From an uncultured Lachnospiraceae bacterium (GTDB lineage Bacteria > Bacillota > Clostridia > Lachnospirales > Lachnospiraceae), in assembly GCA_910588755.1 (NCBI GenBank), contig CAJUQZ010000008.1, forward strand, positions 40,403 to 53,625: 13,223 nt of DNA. Reading direction: 5' to 3'. Shown here piece by piece: positions 1 through 6,398 of the stretch. The notes under the pieces are model-generated. The model was given only the letters and a program-made list of their open reading frames with translations. It searched no databases and had not been told where the DNA came from. A program made the position numbers and the translations under genes. How positions within the stretch are numbered: position 1 is the first letter of the stretch; each line of letters begins with the position of its first letter.

Positions 1-25
1 CTCATGTAGACTACAGCTTCCTTTC

Positions 26-784
26 TCACTCTGTCTTACCCACCAGAACCACATGGTCTCTCCTGGGGAAATGAATGTTCAGTCCCATCTTCCAAAGCGC
101 AAAATACCCCCGGAAAGGGTTTTCCTGCCCTGTCTTGAACATAGGCCACTGCAGATAATAGGACAGCGAATAGTCGCAGCTGATATGGTACAGTGCCTCG
201 GACATCAGTTTGATATCCTCATAGCCCTCCCTGTAAGGCAGCTCAAGACACCAGTCACCAATATCCGTATCCGGAACATCGTCTCCGATATCTCCATTCA
301 CCCACGCCTGGCGAACTTTCTCCTCAAATTTCCGTCCCTCCTGTCCGGTCAGGAACTCAATCCGGGCGTCCTCGTCCAGGGGAGCATCTTCGTCAAACTC
401 CTCCACAAAAATACGGTTGATCGCCCTGATATAGGTACGGGCAGCGTCGATGGCAGCCTGCCTGTTCTCCCCCGAGAACCGGGCAAAAAAATACATAGCA
501 TAAGCCGTCTCTCCATCAGGCAGCTGTCTCTCTGCCGTATCCCTGCTGGCCTCATCAATCTCCATCAGCCCCGACAGCATATCCAGCCCCGGCTTGCCAT
601 AGAGGGCCAAAACAGGGCGCAGCCGTTCCAGATCACCACGCAGATCCTGGAACAGAAAAGGCGGCACCGCTTCCCGCTCCAAATCGTACTCATGTTCTTC
701 AAACAGTTCCAGCAATACTTCGTCCTGCTCGATTATCTGTACCCATTTGTCAGGAAGATATTGCCTGCATTCTTCTATTGTCAT
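26..784 (-). CDS. Hypothetical acidic protein, last gene of the cysE-cysS-mrnC run
   Basis: I do not recognise this 252-residue protein. It is rich in Asp and Glu, with clusters such as EEFDEDAPLDEDAR near the middle. It has no signal peptide or membrane segment and looks like a soluble cytoplasmic protein, mostly helical in its first half. The C-terminal third is aromatic and Tyr-rich (CDYSLSYYLQWPMF). I place the start at the ATG at 784 because an AAGGAGGT ribosome binding site (791-798) lies 6 nt upstream; a longer reading to 823 would run across that site. It follows mrnC by 48 nt on the same strand with no visible terminator, so it is probably co-transcribed. In many Firmicutes rlmB (23S rRNA methyltransferase) follows mrnC; this protein is not an rlmB. 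The coding call is sure, the function unknown. Confidence 0.85.
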   Translation of the reverse strand: MTIEECRQYLPDKWVQIIEQDEVLLELFEEHEYDLEREAVPPFLFQDLRGDLERLRPVLALYGKPGLDMLSGLMEIDEASRDTAERQLPDGETAYAMYFFARFSGENRQAAIDAARTYIRAINRIFVEEFDEDAPLDEDARIEFLTGQEGRKFEEKVRQAWVNGDIGDDVPDTDIGDWCLELPYREGYEDIKLMSEALYHISCDYSLSYYLQWPMFKTGQENPFRGYFALWKMGLNIHFPRRDHVVLVGKTE

Positions 785-832
785 CGTTAAACCTCCTTGT
801 TTGATATGCCACCGATACAACACACCATTTTC

Positions 833-1288
833 TCACGGTTTTGTCTCTGTCTCTGCCAGCGCCAACCTGACAAGCTGCACAATCCGCGCCGTGTCGTCCC
901 GCAGAAAGAGATATCCGCAGAGCGCCTCAAACCCTGTCGCTTTGCGGTAATCCGCAAGGCTTGCATTCTTTGCCGTCGAGTGCAGCTTCGTGTTCTTCCC
1001 GCGCCTGTAGATGTCCTGCTCCTCCTCCGTGAGCTGCCCGTACACAGCATCAATCAGTTTGGCCTGCGTCTGCGCGCAGACAATCTTTGTCGTGTGCTTA
1101 TGCAACGTGTTCGCGGCGCGCTGGCCCTGCTCCACAATCAGTGTCCTTATAATCATCTCAAACACCGCATCGCCTATGTATGCCAGCGTGAGCGGCGAGT
1201 AGGTCCTGATGTCCACCTCCCCGCCGCCAAATTCGCTGTGAATCTGCGAAAGCAGGCTGTATCCCGCTGTCCCTATGCTTTCTTCCAT
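833..1288 (-). CDS. mrnC: Mini-ribonuclease III, 23S rRNA 3' maturation
   Basis: This is Mini-III, a stand-alone RNase III catalytic domain without the double-stranded-RNA-binding domain. In Bacillus it trims the 23S rRNA precursor ends, acting as a dimer in the cytoplasm. The 151-residue protein carries the signature SPLTLAYIGDAVFE, with the catalytic Asp at residue 40. The second acidic cluster is in ATGFEALCGYLFL, with Glu at about residue 121. Length is slightly above the family's usual 130-145, the surplus being a short N-terminal arm. The ATG at 1288 is preceded by GAGGGAG (1293-1299). The gene overlaps the 3' end of cysS by 16 nt, so translational coupling is likely. The cysE-cysS-mrnC order is common in Firmicutes and supports the call. 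Confidence 0.95.
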   Translation of the reverse strand: MEESIGTAGYSLLSQIHSEFGGGEVDIRTYSPLTLAYIGDAVFEMIIRTLIVEQGQRAANTLHKHTTKIVCAQTQAKLIDAVYGQLTEEEQDIYRRGKNTKLHSTAKNASLADYRKATGFEALCGYLFLRDDTARIVQLVRLALAETETKP

Positions 1289-2694
1289 TTGACTCCCTCG
1301 CGCGTATCCTCCAGGACGATTCCTTTCTCTAACAGCTCGTTTCTGATCGCGTCAGCCTTTGCAAAGTCTTTCTCCTTCTTTGCCGCCCTGCGCTCCTCAA
1401 TCTTTGCAAGCACATAGCCCTCGAGCTCTGCGTCCACGCCGTTTTCCGCTTCCCTTGCGGCATATGCCGTTGTCAGGTTCAGTGACAGGACTTTATCAAA
1501 ACTCTCTGCCAGCGCATATTTCGTCGCATCTGACATATCGTCCTTGAGCATATCGTACAATACCGTGATCGCCATAGACGAGTTCAGGTCATCGCACAGC
1601 GCAGCCTCAAACCTTGCCCTGTATTCGTCAAATTTCGCCTGTTCGACTGCCCCGTTTTTGTCCAGCGTGCCAATCTTTTTTACCAGTTTGTCATACGCGG
1701 CGCTCATGTTGTCAAGCACCTCGAAAGAGAATTCCAGCGGCTTGCGGTAGTGTGACTGCAGGCAGAAAAGGCGGTATATAATCGGATCATATCCCTCCGA
1801 CTCGAGCAGGGACACGGTCAAAAAGCCGCCTTTTGATTTGCTCATCTTGCCGGATTTGTCATTTAAGTGGTGCACATGAAACCAGTAGTTGCACCACTTA
1901 TGTCCCAGATACGCCTCGCTCTGCGCAATCTCGTTCGTGTGGTGCGGGAAGATATTGTCCACGCCGCCGCAGTGGATATCCATGTACTCGCCCAGATGCT
2001 TCATGCTGATGCACGAGCACTCAATATGCCAGCCCGGATAGCCCACGCCCCACGGACTGTCCCACTTTAACTCCTGGTCGTCGAATTTGGACTTGGTAAA
2101 CCACAGCACGAAATCGCTCTTGTTGCGCTTGTTCGCGTCCTCATCCACGTCGTCGCGCACGCCGACCAACAGCTCCTTCTCGCTCTGGCTGGAAAACACA
2201 TAGTACTCGTCAAGCTTCGAGGTGTCAAAGTAAATATTTCCGCCGCTCTCATACGCGTAATCCTTCTCGAGCAGGACTTCAATCATATGGATAAATTCAC
2301 CGATACAGTTTGTCGCAGGCTCCACCACATCGGGTGTCTTGATATTTAATTTGGCACAGTCATCGAAAAAAGCGTCGGTGTAAAACTTCGCAATCTCCAT
2401 CACCGTCTTGTGCTCCCGCTTCGCACCCTTGAGCATCTTATCCTCGCCTGTGTCCGCATCGCTGGTAAGATGCCCCACGTCTGTGATGTTCATGACGCGC
2501 CTGACATCATAGCCCACATAGCGGAGTGTCTTTTCGAGCAGATCCTCCATAATATAACTGCGCAGATTGCCGATATGCGCATAGTGGTACACTGTCGGCC
2601 CGCAGGTGTACATCGCCACTTTTCCGTCCTCGTTGGGAACAAAGGGCTCCACCTTCCTCGTCAGTGTATTGTAAAAGGACACTTTATTTTCCAT
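1273..2694 (-). CDS. cysS: Cysteinyl-tRNA synthetase
   Basis: This class I aminoacyl-tRNA synthetase charges tRNA-Cys with cysteine in the cytoplasm. All family marks are present in 473 residues, the normal full length. The HIGH-type motif is HIGN at residues 40-43, and KMSKS is at 283-287. The zinc ligands that select cysteine are Cys31 (in CGPTVY), Cys226, His251 and Glu255, with the same relative spacing as in the Escherichia coli enzyme. The ATG at 2694 has AGGAGGT (2704-2710) 9 nt upstream. The gene starts 28 nt after the cysE stop and ends inside mrnC, so cysteine synthesis and cysteine charging are probably made from one transcript. No truncation or frameshift is seen. Confidence 0.98.
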   Translation of the reverse strand: MENKVSFYNTLTRKVEPFVPNEDGKVAMYTCGPTVYHYAHIGNLRSYIMEDLLEKTLRYVGYDVRRVMNITDVGHLTSDADTGEDKMLKGAKREHKTVMEIAKFYTDAFFDDCAKLNIKTPDVVEPATNCIGEFIHMIEVLLEKDYAYESGGNIYFDTSKLDEYYVFSSQSEKELLVGVRDDVDEDANKRNKSDFVLWFTKSKFDDQELKWDSPWGVGYPGWHIECSCISMKHLGEYMDIHCGGVDNIFPHHTNEIAQSEAYLGHKWCNYWFHVHHLNDKSGKMSKSKGGFLTVSLLESEGYDPIIYRLFCLQSHYRKPLEFSFEVLDNMSAAYDKLVKKIGTLDKNGAVEQAKFDEYRARFEAALCDDLNSSMAITVLYDMLKDDMSDATKYALAESFDKVLSLNLTTAYAAREAENGVDAELEGYVLAKIEERRAAKKEKDFAKADAIRNELLEKGIVLEDTREGVKWKKA

Positions 2695-2722
2695 TTTTTC
2701 ATAACCTCCTGCTCTATGTAAC

Positions 2723-3406
2723 TTATTCTGTATCAGTATTGACTTCTTTAGTCAGTTGCCTGATCTGCCGCTCCAGCTCCAATATCCGGTTGGTCATCTC
2801 GCTGTTGGCGTACTGCAGGTTCCTGATATCCTCATTGACAGGGTCTGGCAAATCGACCTGGTTTAACTCCTCGCGCACCAGCTTCTGGTTGTTGCGCCGC
2901 ACCACCCGCCCGGGCACGCCGACCACGGTGCAGTTTGGCGGAACCTCCTCGATCACGACGCTCCCCGCCCCAATCTTGGAGTTCTCCCCGACCTTAAAAG
3001 AGCCGATGATCTTAGCCCCCGCGCTGATCATCACATTGTCGCCGATCGTCGGATGGCGCTTGCCGTGCTCCTTGCCCGTGCCGCCGAGCGTCACGCCCTG
3101 ATACAGCGTGACGTTGTTGCCGACCACCGCCGTCTCACCGATGATCACGCCGTTTCCGTGATCAATAAAGAAATTCTCCCCAATCTCCGCACCGGGATGG
3201 ATCTCGATCCCCGTCTTTCTCACCGCGCGCTGGGAAATCCATCTGGCAAGGAAATAATGTCCGCTTTTGTACAGCTTATGTGCCACCCTGTAGTGCATCA
3301 TCACCTTAAAGCTCGGGTAGAGAAAAACTTCCATGCTGGAATGAATCGCCGGATCGCGCTCCCGTATGACCCTTATCTCGTTTTTAATATTCTTAATCAA
3401 TCCCAT
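2723..3406 (-). CDS. cysE: Serine O-acetyltransferase
   Basis: The enzyme transfers acetyl from acetyl-CoA to L-serine, making O-acetylserine, the carbon skeleton for cysteine. The 227-residue protein is the short form typical of Gram-positive bacteria: a helical N-terminal part (1-65) and then a left-handed beta-helix of hexapeptide repeats (about 66-165). The catalytic Asp82-His83 pair sits in IDHGNGVIIGE, and the acetyl-CoA loop in GGTGKEHGKRHPTIG. The last 35 residues look like a coiled coil (about 195-222), longer than the usual tail and perhaps an oligomerisation or partner-binding element. The ATG at 3406 has GGAGG (3413-3417) 6 nt upstream. It heads the cysE-cysS-mrnC run and has a 349-nt leader containing degenerate repeats. 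No Cys T-box was seen in that leader. Confidence 0.97.
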   Translation of the reverse strand: MGLIKNIKNEIRVIRERDPAIHSSMEVFLYPSFKVMMHYRVAHKLYKSGHYFLARWISQRAVRKTGIEIHPGAEIGENFFIDHGNGVIIGETAVVGNNVTLYQGVTLGGTGKEHGKRHPTIGDNVMISAGAKIIGSFKVGENSKIGAGSVVIEEVPPNCTVVGVPGRVVRRNNQKLVREELNQVDLPDPVNEDIRNLQYANSEMTNRILELERQIRQLTKEVNTDTE

Positions 3407-3511
3407 CTTGTGCCTCCACTGAGACTGTTGTGCTTATTTTAAATTATGTCATGACTGCGGTTTCGCTTACTTCTTTCATCGCTGTCAGCAAATTTTCTTC
3501 TTCGTCAATCT

Positions 3512-3735
3512 TAATTCATAAAAAGATTTACTATTTTCATCTTGCCCGACATTCATTCAGCCTGTTTATAAAAAAGTTTGTATTCCCCGTCATTTTCGCA
3601 ATTCATACAAATGATTACATTTTCCATTGTTCTTGTGATTCATGCAGCTTATTCATACAAATGATTATTTCTCCGCCATTTTCGCAATTCATACAATCTA
3701 TTCATGAAAATAACTGCAATTTCCATCTTGCCCTA
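3512..3735 (-). repeat. Degenerate compound tandem repeat in the cysE leader
   Basis: The 349-nt gap between deoD and cysE (3407-3755) is AT-rich and mostly filled by about five degenerate units. On the minus strand each unit is a core of about 37 nt ending in TTTTTATGAAT or TTTGTATGAAT. Most cores are followed by a 13-nt satellite such as AGATTGTATGAAT or AAGCTGCATGAAT. One core, near 3601-3637, lacks the satellite. Exact copies within the array include CATTTTCGCAATTCATACAA at 3591-3610 and 3677-3696 (plus strand), and ATTCATACAAATGATTA at 3601-3617 and 3651-3667. Several units open with ATG on the minus strand and read as short ORFs with recurring Leu-Tyr-Glu-Leu-Arg motifs; none has a good ribosome binding site. 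No convincing sigma-A promoter, T-box or terminator was found in the gap. Confidence 0.75.
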
Positions 3736-3755
3736 CACTCCCGCCGATTCAAGAA

Positions 3756-4481
3756 CTATCGTTCGATATTCACCGCCGTGTTAAGCGCCACCTCCATCAT
3801 CTGCGTGAAGGAATTCTGACGCTCCTCGGCTGTCGTCGCCTCGCCTGTCACCAGACTGTCCGAAACCGTGAACATCGCAAGCGCATTTTTCCCGCATCGC
3901 GCCGCGTTCATGTACAGCGCCGCCGCCTCCATCTCCACGCAGAGCACGCCCATCTTCTGCCAGCCCTCGTTGGCCGTATCGCTGTCATTGTAAAACACAT
4001 CGGACGACAGGATATTTCCCACATGATAGCGGACGCCTGCCTGCTCGGCCTGCGCGACCGCCTCCTTTAACAACGCGTAGCTTGCAATCGGGGCAAACGT
4101 GCCGCCAAGCCCGTACTGGCTGGCATAGTTGGAGTTCGTGCAGGCGCCCATGCCAAACACGATGTCGCGGATCTTCACATGCTCCTGCATCGCGCCCGTC
4201 GAACCGATCCGCATGATATTCTCCACATCAAAAAAGTGAAACAGCTCATACGAGTAAATCCCGATCGTCGGCATTCCCATACCGCTCGCCATCACGCTGA
4301 TCTTCGTCCCCTGATAGGTTCCCGTGTAACCCTGTATGCCTCTGATATTGTTGACCAATACCGCATTTTCCAGAAAATTTTCAGCGATAAACTTCGAGCG
4401 GAGCGGATCGCCGGGCATCAGCACGGTCTTTCCAAAAGCGTCTTTATCTGCATTGATATGTGGTGTTGTGACAAGTGCCAT
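3756..4481 (-). CDS. deoD: Purine nucleoside phosphorylase, DeoD type
   Basis: The enzyme splits purine (deoxy)ribonucleosides with phosphate, giving the free base and (deoxy)ribose 1-phosphate, for purine salvage in the cytoplasm. It is the hexameric, low-molecular-weight bacterial class, 241 residues against the usual 235-240. Marks visible: TPHINA at the N-terminus, the phosphate site PGDPLRSK (Arg28) with Arg47 and Arg91, the loop ASGMGMPT, the ribose-binding EMEAAALY (Glu183-Glu185), and the catalytic Asp208 in FTVSDSL. The ATG at 4481 has AAGGAGG (4490-4496) 8 nt upstream. It lies downstream of the Eis-like gene across a 146-nt gap built of tandem repeats that run right up to the ribosome binding site. 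Confidence 0.97.
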   Translation of the reverse strand: MALVTTPHINADKDAFGKTVLMPGDPLRSKFIAENFLENAVLVNNIRGIQGYTGTYQGTKISVMASGMGMPTIGIYSYELFHFFDVENIMRIGSTGAMQEHVKIRDIVFGMGACTNSNYASQYGLGGTFAPIASYALLKEAVAQAEQAGVRYHVGNILSSDVFYNDSDTANEGWQKMGVLCVEMEAAALYMNAARCGKNALAMFTVSDSLVTGEATTAEERQNSFTQMMEVALNTAVNIER

Positions 4482-4498
4482 ACTGCATTCCTCCTTAT

Positions 4499-4643
4499 TT
4501 AATATATGTTTTCCAGTCCTGCATCTTGGGTTTATCCATGCCGGAAATGCAGGATTGCCTTTTTAATAGATATTGTCTTGTCCTGCATTTCCGTTTTGTC
4601 CATACCAGAAATGTCATTACTGCCTTTTCAATAGATGTTGTCC
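4499..4643 (-). repeat. 64-65 bp tandem repeat that re-copies the end of the upstream gene
   Basis: Three copies are registered at 65 and 64 bp. The plus-strand cores are ATAGATGTTGTCC at 4631-4643, ATAGATATTGTCT at 4566-4578 and ATATATGTTTTCC at 4502-4514. The first copy is the coding 3' end of the Eis-like gene; the second and third are non-coding leader of deoD. On the minus strand all three read Ala-x-x-(Asp/Glu)-Asn-Ile-Tyr-stop, with stops at 4628-4630 (TGA), 4563-4565 (TAA) and 4499-4501 (TAA). The codon differences in the Asn-Ile-Tyr part are all synonymous. The last copy merges with the deoD ribosome binding site. A 9-codon ORF (MQDWKTYIK, 4495-4524) and an 18-codon ORF (4532-4588) also lie here in another frame. 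Confidence 0.8.
4542..4593. repeat. Perfect 13-bp inverted repeat in the deoD leader
   Basis: CGGAAATGCAGGA at 4542-4554 is the exact reverse complement of TCCTGCATTTCCG at 4581-4593, with a 26-nt spacer. As RNA on the minus strand this would give a strong stem-loop about 60 nt before the deoD start codon. A second, competing partner exists: TCCTGCAT at 4517-4524 can also pair with ATGCAGGA at 4547-4554. Two mutually exclusive hairpins are therefore possible. No U-tract follows, so it does not look like an intrinsic terminator. Confidence 0.8.
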
Positions 4644-5779
4644 AGCCATGCCGGACCCGCCAGATTTATACTATCAAATTTCGCATTCTGTTTCAACTTC
4701 ATATAGGCAAAAATAAAAGCTGTAAAATCACCGATCGTAGTCGTAACCTCCGGACGCATCGAGGAATCCTTCTCCTTTTCGGAAACCGGGTCTTCCACGC
4801 GTTCCATACGGCTTCCTTCCTCATTGATATACCAGATAAAAAGCCCGTCATTCTCCGCAATCACCGGGTCCCTTAAACGGACAGCAAGCGTGATCCTACC
4901 ATTTCCAGTAATATTCTTCAGCATACCGGGCAGATTTACAATCCTTGCCATAACAGACGGCCGTGTCCCCTTCTCTGTCAGGAAATAGCACGCTTTGTCA
5001 AAGGCCTGGTCAAACACCACCTCCCTGATGTCGTCCACATCAGCACCTGTGCATGCAAAATATCCCTTCCGCACCCCATGCTCCATAATCTGAAACAGAT
5101 TTCCGCCAGTTTCCGCCAGCTTTGCCTGCACCTGCTCATAGTACGACGCATTCCGTATCAGGAAAAACCCATACTGCCTGCAAAGCCTCGCGTTGACAAA
5201 GTGTGCAAGGGAAAGCAGCTCATCCCCAGCAACCACCTGCAGCGTCATGCCGGGGATATCCAGGGAAACCGTCTCTCCCCTCGCTGCCCGCCTAAGCATT
5301 TCAGCACAGATTGTCCCTGTATTGAGCACATAAAGCGGCCTGTCATAGATGTATTGGAAACCAAGACGCTTTAGAAGCGCTTCACCAAACACGGTTTCAT
5401 TGCGCTTTTTCGTCAGGCTGTCCGCAAGACAAAGGGGCACCTGCAGCAGGTTCTGATACGCAAGTGCACCCGATAACAGCACACCTGCAGCCGCGTCATC
5501 GCAATACGTCCCTGTCTGTGAAGACACACCAAGCAGGTTCGTCTCCACACGCTCGATGTCCGCCATGTTTGGAAGACGCCCTGCGCTGGCAGTCTGCGGG
5601 CTTTTGTGCATAGCAGCAGTGCGAGATACAAGCCGCACCGCAGGCAACTGACCGTCATTGCGCGCTGAAAAAACAACACAGTCCCTTGTGCCCTCCTTCT
5701 GAATGGTAATGTTGTATTCTTTTTCAATTTTGTCAGAAAGCTTTTTCTCTATTTCTCGATCGTTGATTATCTGATCCAT
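4628..5779 (-). CDS. Eis-like GNAT acetyltransferase with SCP2-type C-terminal domain, degenerate N-terminal domain
   Basis: The layout over 383 residues fits the Eis-like acetyltransferases: two GNAT-type folds and then a sterol-carrier-like (SCP2) domain. The tail of the first GNAT fold is seen at about 85-155, ending in GFQYIYDRPLYVLN. The second fold is at about 185-290, with the family-like stretch FFLIRNASYYEQV (206-218) and VMARIVNL (276-283). The SCP2-type domain is at about 295-383 (DPVIAENDGLFIW, then DFTAFIFAY). Two oddities stand out. The acetyl-CoA loop, normally Arg/Gln-x-x-Gly-x-Gly/Ala, reads DDAAAGV here and lacks the usual basic residue. The first 80 residues match nothing I know and may be a replaced or decayed domain. 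So the protein may be catalytically weak or non-enzymatic. The ATG at 5779 has AGGAAGGAA at 5781-5789. It follows ispF by 32 nt, suggesting co-transcription. The assignment is by remembered family patterns only. Confidence 0.65.
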   Translation of the reverse strand: MDQIINDREIEKKLSDKIEKEYNITIQKEGTRDCVVFSARNDGQLPAVRLVSRTAAMHKSPQTASAGRLPNMADIERVETNLLGVSSQTGTYCDDAAAGVLLSGALAYQNLLQVPLCLADSLTKKRNETVFGEALLKRLGFQYIYDRPLYVLNTGTICAEMLRRAARGETVSLDIPGMTLQVVAGDELLSLAHFVNARLCRQYGFFLIRNASYYEQVQAKLAETGGNLFQIMEHGVRKGYFACTGADVDDIREVVFDQAFDKACYFLTEKGTRPSVMARIVNLPGMLKNITGNGRITLAVRLRDPVIAENDGLFIWYINEEGSRMERVEDPVSEKEKDSSMRPEVTTTIGDFTAFIFAYMKLKQNAKFDSINLAGPAWLDNIY

Positions 5780-5811
5780 CTTCCTTCCTATCCAACCGTC
5801 TTCTCTTCCTG

Positions 5812-6378
5812 TCAGTGCGTCAGCGCACTGCAGCCCGGACAGTTTTCACAAGAACGTGTATTTGCAATCTGTCCATCTGTATCAGCCTCTATCGTCGCCA
5901 TTTCTCTCGGGCTTGTGAGCAGGCAGACCGCCTGCGCGCTGATTCCCTTTCCCTCGCCCGTAAACCCAAGTCCTTCCTCCGTCGTCGCCTTAACATTGAC
6001 CTGATCTAAGCTGATTCCCAGCGCACGCGCAATGTTTCCGCGCATCTCGTCGATATAAGGACGCATCTTAGGCGCCTGCGCAATGATCGTCGCATCAATA
6101 TTTTCGATAAAAAACATATTTTCTTCCAGCAGCTTACCGACCTTTTCTAGCAAAATCATGCTCGAGATTCCCTTATAGGTCGGATCCGTGTCTGGAAAAT
6201 GCTTTCCGATATCGCCGAGCGCCGCCGCGCCCAACAGCGCGTCTGCTATCGCGTGCAGTAGCACATCCGCATCGGAATGTCCCAGAAGCCCCAGCTCATA
6301 CGGTATCGTCACACCGCCCATGACAAGAGGTCTCCCCTCCACTAGGCGGTGTACGTCATAACCCATTCCTATTCTCAT
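5812..6378 (-). CDS. ispF: 2-C-methyl-D-erythritol 2,4-cyclodiphosphate synthase with Cys-rich tail
   Basis: The enzyme cyclises the CDP-methylerythritol phosphate intermediate, releasing CMP, in the MEP pathway to isoprenoids. It is a trimeric, metal-dependent cytoplasmic enzyme. Seen: MRIGMGYDVH with metal ligands Asp8 and His10, HSDADVLLHAI with His42, and the C-terminal active-site signature KATTEEGLGFTGEGKGI (130-146). The start at 6378 follows the universal N-terminus and a GGGAG site (6385-6389); an in-frame extension up to 6465 runs through the leader repeats and is probably not translated. The protein is 188 residues, against the usual 155-160. The extra C-terminal tail of about 33 residues is not part of the fold and ends in SCENCPGCSALTH, with Cys177, Cys180 and Cys183 in a C-x2-C-x2-C pattern. 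The Eis-like gene begins 32 nt after its stop. Confidence 0.95.
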   Translation of the reverse strand: MRIGMGYDVHRLVEGRPLVMGGVTIPYELGLLGHSDADVLLHAIADALLGAAALGDIGKHFPDTDPTYKGISSMILLEKVGKLLEENMFFIENIDATIIAQAPKMRPYIDEMRGNIARALGISLDQVNVKATTEEGLGFTGEGKGISAQAVCLLTSPREMATIEADTDGQIANTRSCENCPGCSALTH

Positions 6379-6398
6379 TCCATTCTCCCGGTTTCTAG

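Noticed and set aside
3434..3476. Sigma-A promoter for cysE in the AT-rich stretch before its ribosome binding site
   Set aside because: TAATTT/TAAAAT can serve as -10 boxes, but no -35 box lies at 16-18 nt from either one.
3512..3735. CRISPR-like array in the cysE leader
   Set aside because: The units are degenerate, the spacing alternates between about 37 and 50, and there are no unique spacers between identical repeats or nearby cas genes.
3407..3755. Possible Cys T-box riboswitch before cysE-cysS
   Set aside because: T-box leaders carry a conserved AGGGTGGNACCGCG-like element and a terminator; neither is visible on the minus strand in this gap.
4495..4524. Nine-codon ORF MQDWKTYIK overlapping the deoD ribosome binding site as a leader peptide gene
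   Set aside because: There is no ribosome binding site ahead of it and its sequence is explained by the tandem repeat; kept as a note in the repeat entry only.
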